The translations under genes and the position numbers were made by a program. The notes under the pieces were generated by a model that was given only the letters and a program-made list of their open reading frames with translations, was not told where the DNA came from and did no database searches. 45,684 bases of DNA from Spirogloea muscicola (taxonomy: Eukaryota; Streptophyta; Zygnematophyceae; Spirogloeales; Spirogloeaceae), in assembly GCA_009602725.1 (NCBI GenBank), contig WELB01000008.1, positions 258,929-304,612 on the forward strand, given 5' to 3'. This document shows, piece after piece, positions 1 to 10,308 of this stretch (within the stretch, counting starts at the first letter, position 1; every line of letters starts with the position of its first letter).

Positions 1-210
1 CTCCGGCATTCGTGGCGGCGCTCCAGCTCCCCAAGTTAGCTTGTCAGATTTGTTTGTGCTCACCCGTGGGTACTAATGTCATCTTAGGTACCTTAGATTA
101 GGTCTCCGTATTATATAGCATTGTTTAGTCTGCACTCGACTCTGCCTGAACAATGTATTGGCTTGAATTGGCCTCCCTTTCAATTCATGCGCCCCGCGCG
201 CCTTCTCTCT
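1..210 (+). mobile_element. 3' end of a LINE (ORF C-terminus plus 3' UTR)
   Basis: The first ~84 bases read, in frame, a C-terminus ending in DLFVLTRGY and a stop. The same ending (DLYVLTRGY) closes the long LINE-derived ORF at 14,217 (minus), and a near-identical version lies at about 7,770-7,850 (minus). After the stop comes a 3' UTR segment of about 110 bases (about 95-208) that recurs on both strands near 7.5-7.75, 9.55, 9.95, 18.8, 35.6 and 45.25 kb. It contains TGAACAATGTATTGGCTTGA and a pyrimidine-rich CCTTCTCTCT end. The rest of the element lies outside the window. Confidence 0.7.
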
Positions 211-275
211 TTGGGCTGGCCTTTCCCAGCCACCAGTCAATCTGGCCGCGCTTTCTCTCTGTTCACTAGCACAGC
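208..275 (+). repeat. GGCTGG/CCAGCC hairpin module (class A)
   Basis: A short stem (GGGCTGGC, short loop, CCAGCC) is followed by a constant arm, CAGTCAATCTGGCCGCGC, and a pyrimidine tract. The same module recurs at about 12.15, 13.93, 16.47 and 17.67 kb. It directly follows the LINE 3' UTR and directly precedes the histone deacetylase gene. Confidence 0.6.
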
Positions 276-317
276 CGGGCCGTTGGTCAGCAACTCGCCA
301 GTGGGGCGCCGCCCGTG

Positions 318-3105
318 ATGGCGGCGGCGGCGGCGGCCGCCGTGGCGGCGCCGCTCGCCCCGCTGCGTCGCTGCTTGACAGCCGCCGCCGCCGCCGCCGC
401 CATGGAAATTCCGACGAGCATCGCCCGCGGGCGCTGCCGCCGCAGCCTCGCCGTCGCGGCAGCCGAAGCGGACGCCGGCGGCGCAGCGGCAGGCGAGAGC
501 TTGGAGCAGCCGGGGAGCAGCCGGGAGGCGGCCCTCCGGGGCGGCCGAGGCCGGGGCGTCCTGGCCTTCTACGCGGACCACTTCGTCGTGCCGTTGCCGG
601 AGGGCCACCGCTTCCCAATGGACAAGTATGTGGGCCGACGCCTCTTTGTTGCCAAGGACTGCAGCCAGCCTTGCCAAAGGCGCGGCCTCGTCATGTCTCG
701 TCTGTGTGAGACGTACGTTCCGGGGTCCGCATTGAGTTCTTGACGGCATGAATGCTGAAAAGGGCAGACCAGGCTGCTGCCATCGATCAACCGCAGCACC
801 AGTCACAGTTTATGCAGGCTTAGCATGAGTTGGGGTTCTCGCCCACAGGCAGCCGACCGGCGCTTGAGCTTCAGCATGGGAGCTGATCGTTTGGCCCGTC
901 GCGCTCACACTGCAGGTATCGCGCCACACGCACGATGCTGGAGAACGATGCCTCCCTCCATGGCAGCCTGATTGTGCGGCCCGCGCCCCTGGTTTCTGTT
1001 GAAGAACTCCTCGTTGTGCACGACCTTAGGTGCGGCTTCCCACATGATCGTAAGAGCGATGTGCCCAAAACCTGTCCTCCTCCGGGTCTCCAAGCTGTTC
1101 CACTAAGCGTGCTCATGTATCACTTGTCATTGTCAACAATGACCTTCCGATTGGACGATGAGCTGTCCAGTAATAACACTAGTAAGACTCTCATGAGCTT
1201 GGAGGCTTCTATCACGTCGTGTCATCAAGCAGTATTCGTTTGCTGCAGCTATGTAGAGCGAGTGCTGGCAGGCCAGCTGACTGAGAAGGAACAGCGGGTC
1301 ACAGGATTTCCCTGGAGCCTGGATCTAACGCTTCGCAATCGAGCCTCCACTGGGTAAAGCTCTGCATTATGTTGAGTAACTCTGCCTGGTGTAGAGAAGG
1401 CTTGCCCATCTGGCTCTTAGGCTACATACTACGCATGCAATTGAGTCGTAAAATTGAGCTTGAGAATGCAGGATACGGAATTGCCATAGGTACATTTCTT
1501 ACAACTTTCAAATATGGGCGGGCTCTCCTGCAGGGGTACGGTAGCATCGATGCATGCTGTCATGTTGGGTCTGCGTCGAGCAGCCGCTACTTTAGCAGGC
1601 GGGACGCATCATGCATTTCGAGGCCATGGAGAGGGCTTCTGTAAGCTACCTTCCATGAGGGAGGTCGTGGAATGAGGAGCATGCTGCATCAAAGGGGTGG
1701 CATTTGAGCCTTCAACGCTTAAACAGGCTTGCTCATTTGGCTGCTTGTGAGGAAGAAGCTGATGATGAGCTGGTGACTTGTCACCAGGTATATTTATTGA
1801 CATATCAGTTGCAGCAGCCATAGCGCTCTCTGAGTACCCAGATCGATGCAACATCAGCTTTCCCATACTTGTTATTGACCTTGATGTCCATCAGGTTTGA
1901 GTGATCTGCAAATGCAGTGCCTCAAGACATTGCACTTAGCAACACTCAGCTGACCTACTCAATGCTGTTTCCAAATACAGGATCTTTATCTGAAGTTGCA
2001 CATAGTGAGTTTCATTGGCCTGCTTGCGATACCTGTGGTTGACAATGTGTATGTTGCACATCACCAATAAATGTCATTGCTGCAGGGTAATGGGACCGCA
2101 AAAAATTTTGAAGGCGACGACCGAGTCATCACCTTCTCCATGCATGGAGCTAACAATTACCCATGGCGAACAGAAATGTCGTCAGATTATGATGTGGAGC
2201 TTTCTGACAATACAGATGATGACATGTATCTCAAACTCCTTCTCCATTGGTTGCCGTTGTTATTCAAGCAGCACCAACCAAGTCTGGTGTTTTCCAGGTA
2301 AGCTACTGAGCCTGATGTCTTTGTGCCGTGGTCACCACGACATGCTTGCTATTTTTCGCCACTTGTCGATGACATTGGTCCTTCCACTTGACGTGACTTC
2401 TATAATGAGCAGTAACGAAGACAACTAAGCTGGTCTGTGGCCGTCAACCTTGTACTCACACTTTGATGTTCTCCTGTTGTCTTGTGTAGGCAGGCGTTGA
2501 TTGCCTCCTCGAAGACAGCCTCGGTCGCCTTGCCATGACAAGGTGGTGGGAGCTTAACCATGGGGTCTGTCAAGCAAAGCCACTTATTCAAGACAGTGGT
2601 CTGTGTGAAACAAAGGCTTGACAATCTGTCTTGAATTCCTGGAGACAGGCCAGGTCTTCTAAGGAGGAACAACATGGTCTACAGCGCCTGCATGGAGCAC
2701 AAAACACCACTGGTCATCACAATGGGTGGTGGCTACTCAAAACCCAGACAAGGTATGGCATGTGAATATCACATGCATTATTCCACAAGTACAGATTATT
2801 GAAGTTGCCCTTCTGTGTCATACTTCAGAGTACTAGCATTGAATGATCTCAGATGATTAATTATCCTAGAGGATTGGTTATGTACTATGTTTTTCAACAT
2901 TTGTTGGATGGTCATGCAGCACATTGCATAGCAGTCCTCTCCTGTCTTCTTCGTCAAAGTATTATGCTGACAATGATGCAGACTTGTAGGAAGGAAAAAC
3001 TCTGATCGCCTGTCTGTACTGGTCATGTCTGCAGCCTCAATATTGGCCCACGCTGATATTTACAGATCAGCAGCATATCGTTATAGCAAATTTCCACTAT
3101 CATGA
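318..3105 (+). CDS. Class IV-like histone deacetylase, nine exons
   Basis: Predicted exons are 318-625, 916-1029, 1249-1353, 1534-1640, 1788-1894, 2086-2297, 2490-2542, 2649-2752 and 3035-3105 (TGA), all bounded by GT-AG. They encode about 393 residues. The first ~80 are Ala/Arg-rich and look like an organelle presequence. The core then runs in family order: LPEGHRFPM, VHDLSYVERVLAG, GFPW, the active-site pair in AGGTHHAF, the zinc ligands in VIDLDVHQ, then GNGTA, FSMHGANNYP, AGVD and MGGGY, ending in AHADIYRSAA. The family is a Zn-dependent lysine deacetylase of HDAC11/bacterial type, acting on acetyl-lysine. Introns keep phase throughout except exon 6 to exon 7, where one base is missing (VF.Q before AGVD). 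Restoring that length gives exactly 393 codons, so this is either a sequencing error or a recent frameshift. In exon 5 the usual VFND reads IFID. The start is the first ATG after the GC-rich leader; a second in-frame Met follows the alanine run. Confidence 0.88.
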
Positions 3106-6100
3106 TTATCATTTGGGAGCCATGATCTTGCCATTCTTGACATCATGAGCGATGATGAGCCGCAATCATTTTGAGGTTGTGCAGGAGAATTACTGATAGG
3201 ACGCTGTTGTGTGTCTGCTTTTGATGTAGTAGATCAAGCTCTGGCTGCTCTTGAGGATGATGCATACATCATGCCTAGCAAGGCAACCTTTAACAGATTA
3301 CTCTCTTGCCCTGCCCAGCTTGCACAGGTGAACAAGTTGGAGAGTGGATAGAAGATAAAGATGAGCATGCAAGGCTCATGCTAGAGTGCAATGCGCTATA
3401 CCCAGTATCAAGCTTTTTGTACTTGAAGGCTTCCTTCAGTCAAGTAGAATCAAATACGTGGGTAACAATTGCATGTATGTAAAGCAGCTGAGGCATAGCG
3501 ACGTCTATGTTGCAACATGACACAAAGTGTACCGTGATATTAAGAGTGACATTCCACGTCACCCGCTGGTTGTACTCGTTAAGCAGCAGGATTAACAGTG
3601 AGACAATGATAGCTGGACATGCTGACATAGCAGTGAGACAGTTAGAGTGAAAGCATCCCCATGCACCATCAATCTGCAAGATTCAATGCAGCAAGGGCGA
3701 AGCGACAAATGTTGGCAAACATCACAAAACAAGAGGCTGTTTGTCCGCCATTTACGAGTAATGCAACAGCAGGCTGACACATCAAGGCATGGAAGAATCA
3801 CCTTGAATGAGTATGGCAAAATGGTAACCTTGGTTTTATGTGTGCATATTTGGATTAGATTATATTATATTTGGATTAGATATATAGATTTGGCATCGAT
3901 GGGGGGTGACAACTCACTGTCAAAGACATAGAATCTGAAAGTGAAGATCTTATACACAGACTGACACCGTATGTGGCACTGAAGAATTACAGACATACTT
4001 CTTGGAAAGTATAGAGCAAGTAGCACCAATACTCACACTCCTCTGCAGCATCATCTCCATCACTCCCTCACCTATGGGGCCCATGAATAGGCAATGAATT
4101 TACGATTGTAAGGAGACTAACACCATGAGGACTTCGCACATCATCAGAATCATCAGCTTGTCCCATTTGCAATGGTGATGTTTAAGCACAGCTTCGGATC
4201 TCAGTCTCAAACTCCACGACAGCAGCCTGCCTCCAAGTCGCACTTATTGACCAATATATGCGCACCATGCGTTTTGCATTGCATGCTCTTGCAGCTGCTC
4301 TTTTTGAGCCCTGCACAGGCAATCCCCTGAACACAGCACAACCTCAACACAGAATCTGCAATCATAGTCGCATTCAGTATACCGTCTTGTTTTTCTTGCA
4401 TACACCAATGCTGCCATGGCGCCTGCCATTGCATTTCCGGCCAATGGTTAGCAGGCAAGGACCACACTACACCTCAGCACAAGCCCCACTCTTGTGAAGT
4501 AACACCTGCAACTGGAGCAATGCTGTGCGAATTGTGCCTCTTCATTGTGGGCCGGCGGTTAGCTTAGCAACTGGGACCTCCCTTGCTGATAGCTGCTGCT
4601 AGGTACTGTGCTGTGAGGGCTATAACATCAGGAGCAAGCAGAGTAGGCAGACTTGCCAGGTGAGTGTAGTACTGGTTTCCGACTTTCTTCCTGATTTGGA
4701 GCAGGGGGAAAGGTCGAGCAAAGCAGGGTGGTCTGAGTCTGCTCTGCTAATAGAAAACCCGGACCTGAAGGGCATCGTGCCCCCGGGAACATCAGTGAGG
4801 ACCTGGCTTGAGAGTTGCACAACACAAGCTGCAAACTGTGTGGCTCATGATGACCAGATCTTCTGAATATGCTTGGATTACTAAATCACCTACAGAGACT
4901 GGAAGCAGATACTGTGACAGCCTGGCCCATGGACTCTCAAAGAGACAGCGTACTTATATTGGGCTACAGCAGTTGCTCTGCCAGTGGTCGTCTTTTTCAA
5001 GCCACTGACCCTTTCCATTGCCTGCAGCATGGTGCCGTCCGTCAATTGCGCTTCATAAGATGCAGCGATCGGCAGCCCGCCTTTTCACCCCATTGATGTG
5101 CTGACAAATAAGTCAGGCCAGCATCACGCTTGGATATCACTACATAAGTTTGTATGACGCAAAAGCTGCTGTATTGTCTGAAAGATTACAGAGTTAGTCG
5201 TGAATTGCTCTTGAGTATGGCAGTTGGCACGTCTTTCCAGCTTACGTGCTTGTCCATACCAAGACCCACATGCGTGGGACCTCAAGGACGTTCCTTGATG
5301 CGCTTGTGCCAGGTGCTGTGCTGCGTGCACCATGATGGACCTGCTAAATGCCCCTGCGGATGGTCATCCGGAATGATGCATTGGATGCCAGCACTGCTTT
5401 TTCACTTGGCAGCTAGCACTTTCTATGCACCAAGCTTGTGCAAGCAAACAGCTGGCTTGCATGATCTGGAGGGAGTAGTTCTAGCTCAGCAGCTATTAGC
5501 TGGCGCACCTGCTGTTTGGCTATAACATTTTGCATGCGCTCCGCTTTAGCACATACACAGAGAGATCTGCTCCAGTAGGGGGATTCTTAAGAGGGTGGGC
5601 CTTCTTGAGGGATGCAGGGACCTTGGCCCTTGCGCGCCGTGATGTTTTGCTCAAGCAGGAGGGCCAGAGCGAATGTGAAGCTTGCTCTTTCATTGATTCT
5701 CCATTGTCAGTCAGTTGCCAACGCTATATGACTACGCAACGACAAGAACAAGTGCAACAAGTGCAAGCCGCCATTAGCCATGTGCCCTTAGCAACAACAA
5801 AGGGTTCTACACAACCACATGGGAATCATGAGATGCAGATTACCAGAACTTTGTAGGACCTTGTTGTGGCTAACGTTTCTTGTGTGACAGGCAGCAAGGT
5901 GCTCACCTGCAGCACTGGCCAGTGCGATAGACATGCAAATGTATTCATGCAGGTCTTGGCACTGGCCATGCATAAGAAGAACGCGGCTGCTGGAATCTGA
6001 AGGCGGCTGTGAAAGCCAGCCGGGTGCATACAGAGGGAATCCGTAAGTGTATCTAACCACGTGGGACCGTCAGGCAGGGCCAAGGCATTCCGATAAGCAA

Positions 6101-6180
6101 CACAAGCCAGCATCGGCAGGAGCCGAGAAGCTAAAAGGTGGCTCCTCTGAACGGCTGATAATACCTCGGCAGCAGGGAGC
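3106..6180 (+). other. Unassigned genic-looking DNA, possible multi-exon gene
   Basis: I do not recognise a protein here. Several stretches look like exons bounded by AG and GT. About 3,228-3,330 reads DQALAALEDDAYIMPSKAT. 4,654-4,866 opens after TTGCCAG and reads VSVVLVSDFLPDLEQGE. 5,154-5,525 is an open frame of 123 codons, 5,530-5,856 one of 108 codons, and a short terminal-exon-like piece at 5,951-5,996 ends AMHKKNAAAGI and a stop. These could belong to one plus-strand gene downstream of the deacetylase, but phases were not reconciled. A minus-strand alternative from about 6.4 kb, whose leader is Arg/Ser-rich, cannot be excluded. Confidence 0.25.
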
Positions 6181-6670
6181 ATGCAGTTGCCCAGGCTGAC
6201 AAGCTGTATCCGCCATTGCTAGAACATAAGGAAGTGATTTGGAGCCGGCCGAAGAGTTGAGGCAAGCCTGGTGCGCACCGAAGTCCGGCCGAGAGTTGGC
6301 TGCGGCACCGGCGCGCCTGGGGCCATCGCCGTGCATAAGCATCGGGCAGCAGCAACGCCTGGCAGCTGCCGCTGGAGTGAGGCCAAGGTGGTGGACGACG
6401 GAGGAAGAAGGAGCGGCCGGCCATAGCCATGCCCGCTCAATGGCGCCGCCGCTGCTGCCGCGCTGCGCAGCTGAGAGGGGTGGTGCCGGAGGAGGAGCAG
6501 TTTAGCGGGGCCGGCTTCGGGAGGTAAAGAGCCTGGTGGCTATGTGGCGGCCTGCTGGGGGGTCAGGGAGGACAGGCGGCGGCGGGCGCGGCGGGTCAGG
6601 AACCAGCAGGTGCCTTCGCCTGTCAAGCCGGGCGATGCAGTGACAATTAGTAAGTGTTTGTTCCTCTGTC
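6181..6670. other. GC-rich stretch, nothing recognised
   Basis: This is CpG-rich sequence rising sharply above the flanking base composition, as often seen at a promoter or first exon. Open frames exist on both strands but none shows a known domain. The minus-strand frame at 6,131-6,430 has a presequence-like composition (Arg, Ser, Leu, few acids). Confidence 0.2.
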
Positions 6671-6675
6671 CACTC

Positions 6676-6869
<194 letters not shown>

Positions 6870-7500
6870 ATTCCCCCTTCTGATGAGAGAAACAGAAGAG
6901 ATTCGTGCACTAAAGCTTGGAAATGCTTGTGATAGAGTGCTCCGGCGGTCAATCTTTGGCGTGAGGGACACACATTGAAGGAGCAGCCATTTCTTTGGTG
7001 GTGAGCATGTTCGAGACCATCCAGCATCAATCATTAGCATAGCATTGTTGACACAGAGTTGAAAGGGTCAGCCTTTCGGCCAGTACAGCAAATGGCAGGA
7101 TAGTATCGAGCCCCACTGGCGAGGTGGCTAATCCACTGACAGCAACAATTTTCTGAGTGACAAGCAGTCGGCCGCTTCGGCTAAGGAACTAGTCCACGTA
7201 CATCGCCCAGCTTTACTCGGCCAGCAGCTCTGGGAAGCTGTGGCGCTGTCCCGGGTGGAGGGCCGATCTATCATTCGTTGGGACGAAAGGCAGCTTCACC
7301 CCGCCGCCACAGGCGACTGCGGAGGCCTGGCCAGATGTGCGTGCTGAGCGGGAGAGGGGAGCTTCTGCACCGGCAGGAACTCTCGACACATAGAGAAGCA
7401 GCACTTCCAACCTTTTTGGCTGGCTTTCACAGCCCTCGCTCTCTTTGCCCTCTACTGGAAGAGTTTCTTGGAAGAGCTTACCGCTACCAAAGGGGAGACG
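6870..7500. other. Intergenic, nothing recognised
   Basis: No conserved coding segment was found on either strand. A degenerate GGCTGG hairpin module is visible at about 7,420-7,470, close to the LINE 3' ends that follow. Confidence 0.3.
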
Positions 7501-7502
7501 GC

Positions 7503-7766
7503 GCGTGGAGCGCATGAATCGAAAGGGTGGCCAGTTTAAGCCAATACATTGTTCAGGCAGAATCTAGAGCAGGATAAACAAGGCTACGTAAATCGGAGCC
7601 CTATGCTAAGGTGCCTAAGGTAAGAGGGTGACGAAGGGGGAGAAGGCGCGCGGGGCGCATGACATGAAATGGAGGCCAGTTCAAGCCGATACATTGTTCA
7701 GGCAGAGTCTAGGGCAAACTGAACAGGGCTACATACTGCGGAGACCTAAACTAAGGTGCCTAACAT
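7503..7766 (-). repeat. Two tandem copies of the LINE 3' UTR terminal repeat
   Basis: Two units of roughly 120-130 bases, about 7,640-7,766 and 7,503-7,622, each carry the same landmarks. These are GGCCAGTTYAAGCC, ATACATTGTTCAGGCAG, a CTARGGTGCCTAA tract and a GC-rich CGCATGA block. They lie directly downstream, on the minus strand, of the LINE endonuclease fragment. A doubled 3' end is unusual. Confidence 0.65.
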
Positions 7767-8530
7767 GACGTCAGTACCCACGGGTGAGCACAAACAAATC
7801 CGACAAGCTAACTTGGGGAGCTGGAGCGCCGCCACGAAAGCAGGAGGCCTGACTTAGAGCGCGCCCTGCATGTTGATGAGAAGCCAATGCTTGCGAGCGC
7901 TGCAAACTAAGTGAGAGCCGCATTTTATGTTATGCAACTAAGGCCTGCGGAATGCTGGAGTGGCCCAAGCTGCCCCCCCGACTTCGACGGCGCGCATCAA
8001 CCAGCCGGGCCAGATGCTGGATCAGGGAGGACCATTTTACGCCGTAGCCTCCGTAGATGTCCATGGCACACGGATAAAGATGGTTCCCTCGGGGATGGTC
8101 CTGGTAGTGCCGCTCCTTCTTGCGCTCCGCGCTGGACGTGGCCCAGCCAGACACGGTCGACGTGGGTGCGCCAGCCTTGTATGCGTCGATCAGTACCACG
8201 TCCAGGAGCAGACGAGGCCCACCGCCCCGGGGGTTGGCGACCACGTCCAGACGCCGCACGTATGGCTTGCCGCGCCTTGAGGAGATTGGCATGATGCCGG
8301 ACACCTCCATCGCCGGATGATACCCCGCCTCTCGCACAATCCCAAACATAGTGTCCCTGAGTAAGTCCTGGGAGGAAATGCGCTCACCCCCTTCAACACA
8401 TCTCAGCATATGAGCAGCTCGAAGATGAGCTTGTCATCGGCAATGTGGCCACACTCGCACTGGCGCATGCCAGCCAAGCAAGGGGGGGGTAGGCCGAGGT
8501 GGTGGTGGAGCGCTGTGCGAAACAGGTAGG
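7767..8530 (-). mobile_element. LINE C-terminal fragment: CCHC knuckle and restriction-like endonuclease
   Basis: Reading minus from about 8,530, the sequence encodes LGLPPPCLAGMRQCECG, then HMLRC after a -1 shift near 8,406. It continues with LLRDTMFGIVREAGYHPAME, VRRLDVV, LLLDVVLIDAY, HYQDHPRGN and AMDIYGG. This matches the order in the other LINE copies here: CxC...HxxxC knuckle, LRD helix, then a PD-(D/E)XK-like core with two Asp positions. After a stop at 7,930 and another frame change, the DLFVLTRGY C-terminus is still readable at about 7,775-7,845. It is a 5'-truncated, frameshifted copy with no RT domain. Confidence 0.75.
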
Positions 8531-9050
8531 GGGAGGGGCAGGGTAGCCAGGCTGCCGTGGCGGCGCGGAGGCGCTGGGGGGAGGCCCGAATGGGCCTGCC
8601 GGAGGGCCGCCAGGAGTGGCGGCTGCGGGGCGGGGCTGCACCATCTGGGCGAAACGGCCAGTTTCGTGCCGCGCGTGCCAACGCAAGCCGCGTGCCAGTC
8701 CGCCGTCTCCCCGTCAGGCGGGGCCACCTGCGGCCGCCACCCTTCTACGTCGCTTTTCGAGACAAGACGCGTGGCGGCCGCTATACCACCCGCCCGTGCT
8801 CTGTGGCGGGGCCCTCGTCGGGGCGGGCCACTAACACCGACGCGATCCGGGCCGTGCCGGGGTATGGTGCCAAGCGGCACCGGCGGTCGGCTACAGTAAT
8901 GGCATGGTACGCGCGCCGCGCATTGGCCCGCCGGGGCCCGCTTGCCCGCCCGCCCGCCCCCAAGCTGTGCCTGACGGTGCCTCGAGACGGACTGCCTCCA
9001 GGCGGCCTGCTTCGGCCCATCCCCCGACTTCCGTGCCCCCCTCTGTTCAT
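8531..9050. other. GC-rich stretch, nothing recognised
   Basis: Long open frames occur on both strands only because stops are rare in this GC-rich DNA. None has a recognisable domain. It may be the mutated upstream part of the adjacent LINE fragment, but I could not align it to the complete copy. Confidence 0.25.
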
Positions 9051-9054
9051 TCTT

Positions 9055-9112
9055 TTTCGGGCTGGTTGTTCCAGCCCCTATTCTCAATGGGCGAGCACTT
9101 TCTCTTTCCCTG
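9055..9112 (+). repeat. Hairpin module (class B)
   Basis: CGGGCTGG, loop, CCAGCCCC is followed by the arm CTATTCTCAATGGGCGAGCA and a CT-rich tail. An almost identical module lies at 17,716-17,765, and close relatives at 18,590, 18,735, 23,930 (minus), 25,890 (minus) and 34,835. Confidence 0.65.
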
Positions 9113-9118
9113 GATCGG

Positions 9119-9405
9119 TGGTCCTCGGTACTTTCGCTGCTGGCATCTCAAGCTGACCAGCGGCGCCGCAAACAGGGTGCAGCACTTCCTGGAGGCTCGG
9201 TGCCTTTGGGTCTTGTGTCCTGCTACCGCATGCGTCTATCTATGTCCCTAAAGCGGTCCCAAGCGCTTGCTTTGCACTGCCGAGCCGGTCGCGCCCTTGC
9301 AGCAGCCTCTGGCTTGCACAGCGGGGTTGCTCTCTTCTTCTTTCATATCAGCAGCCGCTTTCTTCTTCCCCTCAGCCCATCCTACTGCTGACACGGGGGT
9401 ACTAA
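9119..9405 (+). mobile_element. LINE endonuclease-domain 3' fragment
   Basis: The reading LLASQADQRRRKQGAALPGG, then LVSCYRMRLSMSLKR, RAGRALAAASGL and a C-terminus ending PSYC matches the minus-strand copy at about 35,320-35,570 closely, including non-coding sequence after the stop. The shared 3' flank contains TTTAATATCAGCAGCCGC, which recurs near 9,485 and 36,998. These two copies form a subfamily distinct from the LTRGY-ending group. No RT is attached. Confidence 0.7.
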
Positions 9406-9439
9406 GAGCGCCCTGTCTGCCTAGCCTGGCGACTCTGTC

Positions 9440-10080
9440 ATGGACACCTGTATGCATCTGGCTGGCCTCTTACAGCCGCTCTTTTAATATCAGCAGCCGC
9501 AATTATTTCTCCCTTCCCAACTCGCTGCCAACGGCCTCTTCCCGCCTTCTCCCCGCCTCCTTTGCCCGAACAATGTCTTGGCTTCAATTGGCACCCTTTT
9601 CAATTCAAGCGCACCGTACGCCTTCTCTCTTTGGCTGGGATATTCCCCCCCACCTTTCAAATTCATTCTTGTTCATTCTTTCTAGGCTGGCTTTTCACAG
9701 CCCCCTTTGGAAGAGCTCAAACCTTTCTTCCTATGAGCAAGCTCGGTCGGCTTCCACAGCCGCCTCCTTGGTCCGAGCAGCCGCTGTCATCTTGTCAAGA
9801 GCTTCCTGTCTTATCCAACGCCACGTGCCGGAGGGGCGCCATTTTCCACCTCCCCAGCCCCTTTCCGCCGCTTTTATAATGTGAGCAGCCTCATTCTTCC
9901 CCTGTTTATTTACCCTGTTACCTTACAGGCACCTTGGTATTGGTCTCCGTATTATGTAGCCTTGTTTACTTTGCACTAGACTTTGCCTCAACTATGTATT
10001 GGCTTGAATAGGCCTCCCTTTCATTTCATGCGCTCCGCGCATGAAATGCGCGCCTTCTCTCTTTCCGCCGCTCTGATAAT
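9440..10080 (+). repeat. LINE 3' UTR remnants and hairpin modules
   Basis: This contains the TTTAATATCAGCAGCCGC motif, a terminal repeat starting near 9,555 (CCGAACAATGTCTTGGCTTC), a degenerate GGCTGG hairpin near 9,690, and a second, longer terminal repeat at about 9,915-10,060 (GGTCTCCGTATTATGTAGCC onward). A short ATAATGTGAGCAGCC motif brackets the second terminal repeat (9,875 and 10,075), consistent with a duplicated flank. No gene was found. Confidence 0.55.
10022..10048. repeat. Perfect 12-bp stem hairpin inside a terminal repeat
   Basis: CATTTCATGCGC and its exact complement are separated by TCC. Only this copy of the terminal repeat has the palindrome; others have a single ATTTCATGCGC/AATTCATGCGC arm. 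It therefore looks like a local inverted duplication. Confidence 0.85.
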
Positions 10081-10308
10081 GTGAGCAGCCGCATTCTTCC
10101 GCCCCGCCCCCCTGCCGCCACCCGCGAGGCAGCGTCCCACCTTCATTGCTCCCGCACCCCGCCGCTCGGCAGCGTGACTGGTCCTCGCGTCGCCGCGGCG
10201 GGGCCACTTGCCCGCACGGCCGTGGCGCCGAAGCCAACCTCAGGCCGACCACAGCGAGCGCTCTCGTGTTCGTCTTCCTACCTCTCCTCTCTAGCTCTGC
10301 GAGCCATG

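Noticed and set aside
8434-9156. Long frames in GC-rich DNA (also 16.6-17.5 kb and 18.1-18.8 kb)
   Set aside because: Open on both strands because stops are rare, with Arg/Pro/Ala composition and no motifs.
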